Shown piece by piece: positions 7,456-15,618 of a stretch of DNA of 33,194 nt. A program made the position numbers and the translations under genes. The stretch spans positions 1 to 33,194 of the forward strand of contig NZ_JAHDIG010000055.1 in assembly GCF_020630935.1 (NCBI RefSeq), read 5' to 3'. This DNA comes from Bernardetia sp. GTDB lineage: Bacteria; Bacteroidota; Bacteroidia; Cytophagales; Bernardetiaceae. The notes beneath the pieces were generated by a model, which was not told the DNA's origin, did not search any database, and saw nothing but the letters and a program-made list of their open reading frames with translations. The stretch's first letter is position 1, and each line of letters opens with the position of its first letter.

Positions 7456-8475
7456 ATGAAGACAATAAAATTAACTGATAAATATACAATAGGAGAAGAT
7501 AAAGTTTTTGTTATTGCAGAAATTGGCTCTAATCATAATCAAAGCCTTGAGTTAGCTTATGAAACTATTGATGCAGCCAAAGAAGCAGGAGCAGATGCTG
7601 TAAAATTTCAATCTATCAGTGTAGATAAGTTGTACATAAATCCTAGCAAAGAAACTATTGAGTTACACAAAAGAATTGATTTACCTGAAGAGTGGCACTA
7701 CCTTCTACATGATTACTGCAAAAAGAAAGATATTTTATTTTTTTCCTCTCCTACGTATCTGGAATCTATTGATATTTTAGAAGAACTTAATACTCCTATT
7801 TACAAACTTGCCTCGGCTCAAGTTGGTACATTTCCCCAACTTGTTGAAAAGGTAGCTTCTCTACATAAGCCTACCATACTCTCAACAGGTTTGGTAAACT
7901 ATGGCGATTTGGAAAAAGTGGTACAGATTTTTGAAAAGGCTAAAAATGACAAATACATCATTCTACATTGCAATAGTATTTATCCAACTCCTTTTGAAAG
8001 AGTGCATTTGCCTTTAATGGATACTTATAAAACTATGTTTGACTGCATTGTTGGCTTTTCTGACCACACAACAGATATTTTTGCATCTATTGCAGCCGTA
8101 GCTAGAGGCGCAAAAGTAATCGAAAAACATTTTGCTATGAGTCGCTCACTACCTGTTCCTGACGCTCCTTTTTCATTAGAACCCGAAGAGTTGAAACACA
8201 TGATTGAAGGAATAAGAGCAACAGAAAAAATGCTCAAACCTAATGTAAGACTAGATATTGAACAGGAAGAAAGAGGTTTCAAAAATGCCATTGCTACTCG
8301 TTTGGTCTTGAATAAAGATAAAAAAGCTGGAGATTCTTTACAAAAAGATGATTTTATATTTAGAAGAAATAAAGAGGGGATAAATTGTTCTGAATTGGAC
8401 AGTATTCTTGATAAGAAATTAAATACTGATGTAAAGCAGTTTAGTATTTTAAAAAAATCTTATATCATTCGATAA
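7456..8475 (+). CDS. pseI: Nonulosonic acid synthase, PseI/NeuB family
   Basis: Condenses phosphoenolpyruvate with a 6-deoxy-diacetamido hexose to form the nine-carbon sugar. It has 339 residues and a TIM-barrel with AEIGSNHNQSLE (21-32), the strand DAVKFQ (47-52), LHCNSIYPTP, GFSDHT and IEKHF, all hallmark NeuB-family blocks. A C-terminal SAF/antifreeze-like domain (RLVLNKDKKAGDSL onward) covers the active site in dimers of this family. The substrate-side loop reads PVPDAPFSLEPEE and lacks the PDH of sialic acid synthases. PseB and PseC upstream and PseG downstream argue for pseudaminic rather than legionaminic acid, but the sequence alone does not prove it. The spacer before it is 151 bp, the longest in the block. 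Confidence 0.9.
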   Translation: MKTIKLTDKYTIGEDKVFVIAEIGSNHNQSLELAYETIDAAKEAGADAVKFQSISVDKLYINPSKETIELHKRIDLPEEWHYLLHDYCKKKDILFFSSPTYLESIDILEELNTPIYKLASAQVGTFPQLVEKVASLHKPTILSTGLVNYGDLEKVVQIFEKAKNDKYIILHCNSIYPTPFERVHLPLMDTYKTMFDCIVGFSDHTTDIFASIAAVARGAKVIEKHFAMSRSLPVPDAPFSLEPEELKHMIEGIRATEKMLKPNVRLDIEQEERGFKNAIATRLVLNKDKKAGDSLQKDDFIFRRNKEGINCSELDSILDKKLNTDVKQFSILKKSYIIR

Positions 8476-8487
8476 TTTTCAATAAAA

Positions 8488-10347
8488 ATGAAAAATAAGT
8501 ACCTAAAATTTTCTTTTTTTCTATTTTTAGCAATCATTACAAATCCTTTTTTCACGAAGGAAGTGCTTGAATTGAGCTTTGTAGTACACAGTTATGTTTA
8601 TCAACTACTTACTGGCATTTTATCTCTTACTTTTCTAAGTATTAGTATAGTTGTTATACTTTCAAAAGAGGAGAATCTAATTCGTTTTTTAAAGCCTAAA
8701 ATCAATAGATACGAAGATTACTTAAACAGACATTATATAGATGAGAAGCTAAATCCAAATATATTAGCTATTTATCGTATTTCTTTCTCTATCGTAAACT
8801 TTATTCTGATTTATAATTATTTCTTATTTTTTGATGTAATATGGTTTCATATTGAATACGAATCAAATATACTACTATTAAAATCTGCTCTATGGGTCTG
8901 GTTATTAGCTTCTTTACTACTTCTTTTTGGTATAGGAGGGAGGTTAGTTGGAGTTGTTCAACTCATTGTTGCTGTGTTTATTACACGAAATGTATATACT
9001 TTTGGTATTTTCGAATTCACGATTCTGTGTAATATTTGGGCTTTTGTTCTTCTTAGAACTGATTACAAATTCTCATTGAATAATTTTCTATATAAACAGA
9101 AGAATGTTCTTCGCTTTATTGCACTAACACCTAAACAAACCCCTGTTATTTTTTTATATGTATTGGGAATTTATTTTGGTTTCATTTTTTTATTAGCTGG
9201 TGTAGATAAACTCATTGACCCACTATGGTTTGAAGGGAATGGTTTTTATGCTTTTTGTACAATGCCTTGGACACTCCCAAAGTATTTAGAGTTTATAACG
9301 AGGAGTAGAATAATAACTTATATAGCCAACTATTCTTCCGTCTTTATAGAGATAATATTTCTTCCTTTATTTCTTTTTCGCAAAACACGAACATTGAGCA
9401 TTTGCCTTGCTACTACTTTATTCTTAGGTTTGATTTATCCTTTTAATATCTTCTTCATTGGTATTTATGCTGTTCTTTTTGGTTTTTTGCTATCTAGTAG
9501 TTTTCCTATATTTACATCACTGATTGATAATGAAGAAAAGAAATTACAAATACTTCTTCCTTTTTTGACAAAAAAACGTCTTATATTAGGTAGTGCATTT
9601 ATAGCCATTTATTTTATTTCGTACAATTTTTCTAAAATTTTATTAAACAGTACAATAAACAGCATAAATGCTATGCAAGAGGTTACAGAGACTATTCCTA
9701 GTTCAGACAGTTACGATCTCAACTCTTTGGTAGTAAAACATCAATCAGAGCAAGAAGAGTATTTGAATGATTTACACTTAGAAGAACTTTACTCATTTTC
9801 CAAAATATTAAAAACTTGGTTTATTCGGTTTTCAGAAGTAAAGTTGTTTTCTAGTAGGCATCTGATTGGTCAGTATGCATATAGAGTAATTATTACAAAA
9901 AAAGATGGAACAAAAGTAGAACCTATCAAATATTTTATGAAAGATAAAAGCAGAGGAGAATTTGATAGAAACTACTTTATGCTTAATATCTTTCAAGGCG
10001 CAATGTATATGCATGGAGATATGGCAAACCGACTAGCATATAGAATAAAATTAGAGCCTCGCTATGTTCTTATATATCGTTTTTTGCATTACTCTGCACA
10101 AAAATCTAATTTAGATATGAATGAGATAGCATATATTTCTACTTTTGTTGCTCCTATAAAAGTACCTATAGAATATAAAGGTACTGTGAAACAAAATGAA
10201 AAAGAATGGAAGGAAATGATTAGGTTTTCAGAAGGTAAAGGTTATGAGATGATAGAAAAACCCATAATACAGCCTTACCAAGCTAGAAATATTAATCAAT
10301 CAAATTATCTTCCTAGGGTCTTATATAAATCTTTACAGAAAAAATGA
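8488..10347 (+). CDS. HTTM-like polytopic membrane protein
   Basis: A 619-residue membrane protein in the middle of the glycan block. About eleven hydrophobic segments are visible (near 8-22, 34-58, 93-116, 131-149, 153-166, 172-190, 219-238, 278-297, 301-316, 321-338 and 366-384). The segment AGVDKLIDPLWFEGNGF (237-253) resembles the HTTM family (horizontally transferred transmembrane domain, related to vitamin K-dependent gamma-carboxylase). Residues after about 390 form a soluble, charged tail of about 230 residues that I do not recognise. It starts 12 bp after pseI and overlaps the ATP-grasp gene by ATGA, so it is translated within the operon. Possible roles are membrane modification or handling of the glycan; neither is shown by the sequence. 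Confidence 0.7.
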   Translation: MKNKYLKFSFFLFLAIITNPFFTKEVLELSFVVHSYVYQLLTGILSLTFLSISIVVILSKEENLIRFLKPKINRYEDYLNRHYIDEKLNPNILAIYRISFSIVNFILIYNYFLFFDVIWFHIEYESNILLLKSALWVWLLASLLLLFGIGGRLVGVVQLIVAVFITRNVYTFGIFEFTILCNIWAFVLLRTDYKFSLNNFLYKQKNVLRFIALTPKQTPVIFLYVLGIYFGFIFLLAGVDKLIDPLWFEGNGFYAFCTMPWTLPKYLEFITRSRIITYIANYSSVFIEIIFLPLFLFRKTRTLSICLATTLFLGLIYPFNIFFIGIYAVLFGFLLSSSFPIFTSLIDNEEKKLQILLPFLTKKRLILGSAFIAIYFISYNFSKILLNSTINSINAMQEVTETIPSSDSYDLNSLVVKHQSEQEEYLNDLHLEELYSFSKILKTWFIRFSEVKLFSSRHLIGQYAYRVIITKKDGTKVEPIKYFMKDKSRGEFDRNYFMLNIFQGAMYMHGDMANRLAYRIKLEPRYVLIYRFLHYSAQKSNLDMNEIAYISTFVAPIKVPIEYKGTVKQNEKEWKEMIRFSEGKGYEMIEKPIIQPYQARNINQSNYLPRVLYKSLQKK

Positions 10348-11546
10348 AAAAAATACTTGTCATAGGTGCTGGCTGGGAACAGTATGCGCTCTTAGAAACC
10401 ATAAAAAAAGAGGGGCATAGTATTATTGCTACTCATCCAAATTTACAAGCACAGAGTTTTGAGTTTGCAGACCACCATTATATAAAAGAAAGTACAGACA
10501 TTGCAGCTCACTTGCGTATTGCACAAGCGCACAAAATTGATGCTATCTTGACAGATAATTGCGATTATTCATTTTATACAGCTTCTATAATTGCTTCCAA
10601 ATTAAATCTGCCTTTTGCTCCTATTGACTCAGCTATCTTATCAAACGATAAATTCGAACAGCGTGAGCGTTGCAATAATACAAAGGTTAGACAACCTATT
10701 TATCGCAAAGTAAAAACAATAGAAGCCTTAGAAGAAGCTGCTTCTCAGGTTGGTTTTCCATTGATTTTGAAACCTATTGATAGTCGTGGTACATTTGGGG
10801 TTACTATTATTAAAGAAGAAGAAAGTCTGAAATCAGCTTTTTATGATGCTATTTCTAACTCTCCTTCACACACACTTATTTGTGAAGAATTTATTGAAGG
10901 TACTTTAGTAACTGTTGATGGATTTTGCTTTAGCAATGGACACCAGTCTCTTGCTGTTGCTTCTCGTAAATTTGAAAAAGGTAGTAAGCCTGTTACGAAA
11001 GAAATTATCTATCCTGCACAATTTTCAGAGGATTTAAACAAAAAGCTACTTGAAAACCATAATGATGTAGTTTCTCTTTTGGGGTATCAGTACGGACACA
11101 CGCACGGAGAATATATAGTTAATCAGAATGAGGAAATATTTTTGGTAGAATGTACCAATAGAGGTGGAGGGGTTTATACCTCTTCTGTGATTGTTCCTTT
11201 ACTCACTCAAATTGATTTGAATAAAGTTTTACTTCATCAATCTTTAGGAACAGATAATTTTAAAGTAGAAAACATGGGGTTAGGTTTTATGAAAAAATCT
11301 GTAATGCTCACTTTCTTAGACTTTGAAGTAGGTAAAGTAATCAAATCTATCAATATGAACAATATGCTTTCAAAAGATTATACAGTTCGTTTTAGGAGCA
11401 TTTATGGAGAAAATGATATGGTAGAGTCTATCGAAAATTGTGCATCTCGTCATTCTATGTTAGTGATTCAAGGTGCAGATAGTAAACAGACTTTATCAAA
11501 TTTTTCTGACTTTAAAAAAGAACTAACTATTGAATATTATAAATAA
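10344..11546 (+). CDS. ATP-grasp carboxylate-amine ligase
   Basis: A 400-residue ATP-grasp enzyme. It has an N-terminal Rossmann-like pre-ATP domain (ILVIGAGWEQYALL), lysines at 103 and 143 (LILKP) in the usual ATP-binding positions, the linker glutamates CEEFIEG (180-186), and the metal-binding segment LVECTNRGGG (268-276, Glu269, Asn272, Arg273). The family joins a carboxylate, through an acyl-phosphate, to an amine or thiol. Here it lies between a membrane protein and an HMGL-like aldolase gene, so the acid could be the product of that aldolase and the amine a deacetylated sugar. This pairing is inference. Start and upstream stop overlap as ATGA, showing tight coupling. Confidence 0.85.
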   Translation: MKKILVIGAGWEQYALLETIKKEGHSIIATHPNLQAQSFEFADHHYIKESTDIAAHLRIAQAHKIDAILTDNCDYSFYTASIIASKLNLPFAPIDSAILSNDKFEQRERCNNTKVRQPIYRKVKTIEALEEAASQVGFPLILKPIDSRGTFGVTIIKEEESLKSAFYDAISNSPSHTLICEEFIEGTLVTVDGFCFSNGHQSLAVASRKFEKGSKPVTKEIIYPAQFSEDLNKKLLENHNDVVSLLGYQYGHTHGEYIVNQNEEIFLVECTNRGGGVYTSSVIVPLLTQIDLNKVLLHQSLGTDNFKVENMGLGFMKKSVMLTFLDFEVGKVIKSINMNNMLSKDYTVRFRSIYGENDMVESIENCASRHSMLVIQGADSKQTLSNFSDFKKELTIEYYK

Positions 11547-11599
11547 AAAACATTTTGTTTAAATATTCTTATAAAAATTCAATTAAAAATAGTGAGATT

Positions 11600-12592
11600 A
11601 TGATAAATATTGTAGAAAATACGTTGAGAGATGGTTCTTATGTAATAGATTTTCAATTTGATAGATTCCAAACAGCACGTATTACAAAGGGATTGTATGA
11701 CTTAGGATTTGAATACATCGAAGTCGGACACGGATTAGGTTTAGGTGCTTGGAACAATCCTAAAACTGGTCTTTCAAAAGAAGATGACCAAACGTATGTA
11801 AGAGCAGCCAAAGAAGCTGCTCCAAATGCCAAAATTGGAACTTTCTTTATCCCAAATATCGGTACAAAGGAAGATATTGATAAAGCTGTAGATGCAGGAA
11901 TTAGTTTTATCAGAATTGGAAACAATGTAGATTACTTTGAAAGAATACGAGAGTATGCTGAATATGCAAAGAAAAAAGGACTTATTGTAGGAGTAAATCT
12001 TATGAAAAGCTATGGAGTAAAATCGTATGAGTTTACCAAAATTGTTCAAGAAATAGACAAATGGCAAACTTCTGATGCCATCTATTTAGTAGATTCAGCA
12101 GGTTGTATGATGCCACACGAAGTGTACGAATACATAGACCGAACCAAGCAAGTCATACAAACACATTTAGGGTTTCATGGACACAATAACTTAGGATTAG
12201 CGATTGCAAACTCTTTAGAAGCTGTTAGAGCTGGAGCAAATTATGTAGATACCTGTGTGCGTGGAATGGGCAGAAGTGCAGGCAATGCACAAAGTGAAAT
12301 TGTAGTTCATTTACTACAAAAAATGGGAATTAGCCCCATTGATACTGAAATCTATGATTTTTATGAATTTGCAAATAAAGAAATTGTACCTCTTATGCCA
12401 CGAGTGCAAGGTCTTACAGATGAGGAAATTCATATTGGAATTAGTCGTTTTCATACCAGTTATATGCCAGTAGTAAATGCAACCTCTGAAAAATTCAATG
12501 TTGATAAAAAACGATTAATTAAAAAAGTTTCAGATATTAATTGCATTAATCCTAGCCAAGAGTTGTTTGAAGAAATAGCGATGACTTTGTAA
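11600..12592 (+). CDS. HMGL-like aldolase (DmpG / isopropylmalate synthase fold)
   Basis: A 330-residue TIM-barrel enzyme of the pyruvate carboxyltransferase/HMG-CoA lyase superfamily, most like the aldolase domain of 4-hydroxy-2-oxovalerate aldolases. Catalytic and metal residues are present: RDG (10-12, Arg10 and Asp11) in NTLRDGSY, and GFHGHNNLGLA (191-201) with His193 and His195. RGMGRSAGNA (221-230) is the expected glycine-rich loop. The frame is open upstream to a TTG at 11555, but the ATG at 11600 begins MINIVENTLRDG, the normal first strand. No aldehyde dehydrogenase partner (DmpF) is nearby, so aromatic degradation is unlikely. In a glycan operon beside an ATP-grasp ligase it may make or split a small hydroxy acid used as an acyl substituent (inference). 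Confidence 0.8.
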   Translation: MINIVENTLRDGSYVIDFQFDRFQTARITKGLYDLGFEYIEVGHGLGLGAWNNPKTGLSKEDDQTYVRAAKEAAPNAKIGTFFIPNIGTKEDIDKAVDAGISFIRIGNNVDYFERIREYAEYAKKKGLIVGVNLMKSYGVKSYEFTKIVQEIDKWQTSDAIYLVDSAGCMMPHEVYEYIDRTKQVIQTHLGFHGHNNLGLAIANSLEAVRAGANYVDTCVRGMGRSAGNAQSEIVVHLLQKMGISPIDTEIYDFYEFANKEIVPLMPRVQGLTDEEIHIGISRFHTSYMPVVNATSEKFNVDKKRLIKKVSDINCINPSQELFEEIAMTL

Positions 12593-12634
12593 ACCAAAAC
12601 AAATAAGATTACACTTTATTTACTTAATAATTTA

Positions 12635-13294
12635 ATGAAAGATACAATAGCCTTCAAAGAAATTTCAGAGCAGATGGTAAGTCGTTATTCCCAACGCTAC
12701 AAAAAATTAGGATACCATGTTCAAACACTCGGTTGGGGAAACACAGAACAACAAACCTATCGTTTCCAACAGACATTAGAGGGAATAAATTTTTCTAATC
12801 AAAAATCTATTCTGGATATTGGCTGTGGCTTTGGAGATTATTTAGCTCTCTTGAAGGCTCAGAATAAGGAGTTTCAAAATTATATTGGATGGGACATTAA
12901 TCCTGATTTGATTAGTGAAGCTCAAAAAATATGGTCAGAAGAGCAAAAAGCTAGATTTGAGGTAGCAAATATTGGAGAAACTGCTTTATCACAACCTGTG
13001 GCTGATGCAGCTATTATGTTAGGCGTTTTGAATCTGAACTTAAAAGATAAAGTAGATAATTATCAGTATTCTTTCAATTTTATCAAAAATGCTTTTTCTT
13101 TGGTCAATGAAGTATTGGTAGTAGATTTTTTGAGTGATAAACTAACAGATAATTATCCAAAAGAAGATTTTGTTTTTTATCATAATCCTGCAAAAATGCT
13201 AGACTTTGCCCTCTCTCTTACTCCAAATGTAGTTTTGAAGCATAATTATGCTGCCATTCCTCAAAAAGAGTTTATGCTTTTCCTTTACAAATAA
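12635..13294 (+). CDS. Class I SAM-dependent methyltransferase
   Basis: A 219-residue methyltransferase. SAM motif I is LDIGCGFGD (60-68) and the acidic end of strand 2 is GWDINPD, the residue that binds the SAM ribose. About 50 residues of N-terminal extension contain many aromatic and glutamine residues. The ATG at 12635 follows a 42-bp AT-rich spacer. The fold is clear, but substrate and atom methylated are unknown; in this block an O-methyl on the sugar or its acyl chain is a reasonable guess. The next gene follows after 7 bp. Confidence 0.8.
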   Translation: MKDTIAFKEISEQMVSRYSQRYKKLGYHVQTLGWGNTEQQTYRFQQTLEGINFSNQKSILDIGCGFGDYLALLKAQNKEFQNYIGWDINPDLISEAQKIWSEEQKARFEVANIGETALSQPVADAAIMLGVLNLNLKDKVDNYQYSFNFIKNAFSLVNEVLVVDFLSDKLTDNYPKEDFVFYHNPAKMLDFALSLTPNVVLKHNYAAIPQKEFMLFLYK

Positions 13295-13301
13295 AAAAAT
13301 A

Positions 13302-14114
13302 ATGCAGATTTTTGATTTTAATATTCATCTTCCTTTTATAGAACATGAAGATGTAAATGTAGTCATTGACCAAGATTTAAACCTTAATGTTGAAGGAATC
13401 TCTAAAGGTCTTCAAAAGCATCAAGAAACAATAAATAAAGCAGTTGGAGCTAATTTTTTATTGTTCAATACCAACCTTTTCGATGAAGATGTAACGCCAT
13501 TTTTTCAAAAAGCAAATCAACTCTTTGATAAAACTTCTTTTACAGCTTTAGTAGATTTTCGCAGATTTGATGCTTTTGAGTATATAGAAAAAGTAGTGAA
13601 AGCAGGTGCAAAAGCAATTATGTTTAATTCTTACCTACAAAAAATAAGTGAAGCAGATTTTGTAGAGGTAGGCAAAATATGTCAGTTTGCTCAAGAAAAA
13701 GGCTTAATTATTTGTATTGATGGAAGTTATGGAACTTCAAAGATGTATGCTTACGACAATCTAAAACTAGCTTGTTTTGTAGCTGATTTGGTTGAAAAAA
13801 CGCCTATTGTAATTGTTCATAGTGGAGGATATAGAATTATTGAGAGTATGCTTTTGGCTGCTGATAAGAAAAATGTTTGGCTAGATACTTCCTTTTCGCT
13901 TCCTTATTATATTGGTTCTTCTTTAGAGCAAGATTTTGCCTTTGTATATAAAAAAATGATAAATAGAGTAGTTTTTGGTACAGACCATCCGTATCATAAC
14001 TTTGATGAGGCTATCAAAGTACATAAAGATTTCTTTGAAAAACATAACTTTACATCAGAACAACAAGAACAGATTTTTTATCAGAATGCTCTTCAACTTT
14101 TTAATCTTGATTAA
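13302..14114 (+). CDS. Amidohydrolase-fold protein with altered metal site
   Basis: A 270-residue TIM-barrel protein of the amidohydrolase_2 (COG2159) type. The last-strand motif FGTDHPY (Asp228) and the strand 5-6 histidine VHSGG (His173) are clear. The first-strand HxH that binds metal in the family reads NIH here (Asn7, His9), so one ligand is replaced. It may therefore bind one metal differently, or act on a substrate without hydrolysis. The open frame reaches back into the methyltransferase gene, but the ATG at 13302, 7 bp after that stop, gives the normal MQIFDFNIH strand. Within the operon it could process the acyl side chain (inference). Confidence 0.65.
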   Translation: MQIFDFNIHLPFIEHEDVNVVIDQDLNLNVEGISKGLQKHQETINKAVGANFLLFNTNLFDEDVTPFFQKANQLFDKTSFTALVDFRRFDAFEYIEKVVKAGAKAIMFNSYLQKISEADFVEVGKICQFAQEKGLIICIDGSYGTSKMYAYDNLKLACFVADLVEKTPIVIVHSGGYRIIESMLLAADKKNVWLDTSFSLPYYIGSSLEQDFAFVYKKMINRVVFGTDHPYHNFDEAIKVHKDFFEKHNFTSEQQEQIFYQNALQLFNLD

Positions 14115-14125
14115 TTAATTTTTCT

Positions 14126-15610
14126 ATGAACAAACTTCTTATTCTTACTGAGGCAGGTAAGTCTATTGGTTATGGACATTATATGCGTTGCTCTGCACTA
14201 CAAAAAGAAGCTAAAAAGCAAGGTTTAAAAACAAAAATGCTTTTACATGTAAATGGAAGTGAGAGTTTTGAAGTAGAAGGAGAGATATATAACTGGCTGG
14301 AAGACAAAATATTGAAAATAAATATTCTCTCAAAGGAGTTTGATATTGTTTTGATAGATTCTTATTTGGCAAATGAAAATATCTATTCTGATTTGAAGCA
14401 AAATTTTAAAAAAGTTGTAGTAATAGATGATTACAACAGAATAGATTATGATGCAGATTTAATCATTAATCCGAATGTTTTCTTTGAGCAGATAGATTAT
14501 ACTAATCAAAAAGCAAAATGTATTGGGGGGAAAGAATTTGTACTGCTACGCCCTATTTTTATTTCTTCAAAAGAGCATGAAAATCGCCAAACAACGGATA
14601 AAAATATAGATAATCTTTTGATTACGATAGGTGGCACAGACTTTCGCAACCTCTTGCCTAAACTCATTAAAGTTTGCCTAAATCAAAATTTAAAAAAAGT
14701 ACAAGTTATTTGTCCACAAGAAAACGAACGAAAAGAATTAGAAAAAAAATTTCTTCGTAATGAGAATATTGAGATTTTGGGAAAGCAATCTGCTGAAGAA
14801 ATGCATGAGTTATATCTCAAAAACAACTTAGTTATATCTGCTTGTGGTCAGACACTGTACGAACTAGCAAGTCTTGGCAAACCTACTATTGGCATTTGCT
14901 TGGCGATTGACCAAGTTCCAAATCAGAAATATTATCTTGAAAAAAGTTTTTTGTTAGAAAATATCAATTGGGATGATATAAATATCGCAACAAAGATTAG
15001 TTCTCAAATAACTAATTTTCAAAACCTTGATTTGAAAAGGGTTATTCAAAATTATGCACCTACTTTAATAGGAAAAAATGGGGTAAATAAATGCATCGAA
15101 GCAATATTTTCTAATCAAACACTTACCTTCAGAACTGCTCAATTACAAGATGCCAAAATCTATTTTGAATGGGCAAATGATGAAGCTGTTAGAGAAAATG
15201 CTTTTAATAGCGAACCTATTGTTTGGGAAAATCACTTGGCTTGGTTTGAAAGTAAAATTGCTTCATCTTCTCTCTTACTACTCTTTTTTTTAGAAAGCTC
15301 AAATACTCCTATCGGGCAAGTTAGGGTAGATTGGAATACAGATACTCAAGATAGAGAAGAAAAAAATGGTTGGATAGATTATAGTGTTAGCAAAAACTAT
15401 AGAGGAAAAAAATTGGCTACTAAAATGCTCATTCATACTGTCAAGTTATTACAAAAACAACCTACTTCTATATCATTAAAAGGTATAGTAAAACAGGAGA
15501 ATATGGCATCTCAAAAAGCTTTTTTAAGAGCAAATTTTGAGCATATCGATAGCCAAAACGTAAATAACTTTGAGTGTCAAGTTTTTCAATACAAAACTGA
15601 CTTAAAATAA
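14126..15610 (+). CDS. pseG: PseG-PseH fusion: UDP-sugar hydrolase and GNAT acetyltransferase
   Basis: A 494-residue two-domain protein. Residues 1-about 325 are PseG/SpsG: GYGHYMRC with the catalytic His18, VIDDYN, ITIGGTD, and SACGQTLYELASLGKPTI near the end, a GT-B-like fold that removes UDP from UDP-2,4-diacetamido-trideoxy-altrose. Residues about 330-494 are a GNAT domain: LTFRTAQLQDAKIYFEWAND, YRGKKLATKML as the acetyl-CoA loop, and QENMASQKAFLRANF, the standard C-terminal helix. This matches PseH, which N-acetylates the 4-amino group before PseG acts. The fusion puts two consecutive steps in one chain. No separate PseH is present, so this domain is the likely one. Confidence 0.9.
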   Translation: MNKLLILTEAGKSIGYGHYMRCSALQKEAKKQGLKTKMLLHVNGSESFEVEGEIYNWLEDKILKINILSKEFDIVLIDSYLANENIYSDLKQNFKKVVVIDDYNRIDYDADLIINPNVFFEQIDYTNQKAKCIGGKEFVLLRPIFISSKEHENRQTTDKNIDNLLITIGGTDFRNLLPKLIKVCLNQNLKKVQVICPQENERKELEKKFLRNENIEILGKQSAEEMHELYLKNNLVISACGQTLYELASLGKPTIGICLAIDQVPNQKYYLEKSFLLENINWDDINIATKISSQITNFQNLDLKRVIQNYAPTLIGKNGVNKCIEAIFSNQTLTFRTAQLQDAKIYFEWANDEAVRENAFNSEPIVWENHLAWFESKIASSSLLLLFFLESSNTPIGQVRVDWNTDTQDREEKNGWIDYSVSKNYRGKKLATKMLIHTVKLLQKQPTSISLKGIVKQENMASQKAFLRANFEHIDSQNVNNFECQVFQYKTDLK

Positions 15611-15618
15611 TTGATTAA

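Noticed and set aside
11555-11599. TTG start upstream of the HMGL-like aldolase.
   Set aside because: The extra residues (FKYSYKNSIKN) match no family N-terminus; the ATG at 11600 begins the first strand.
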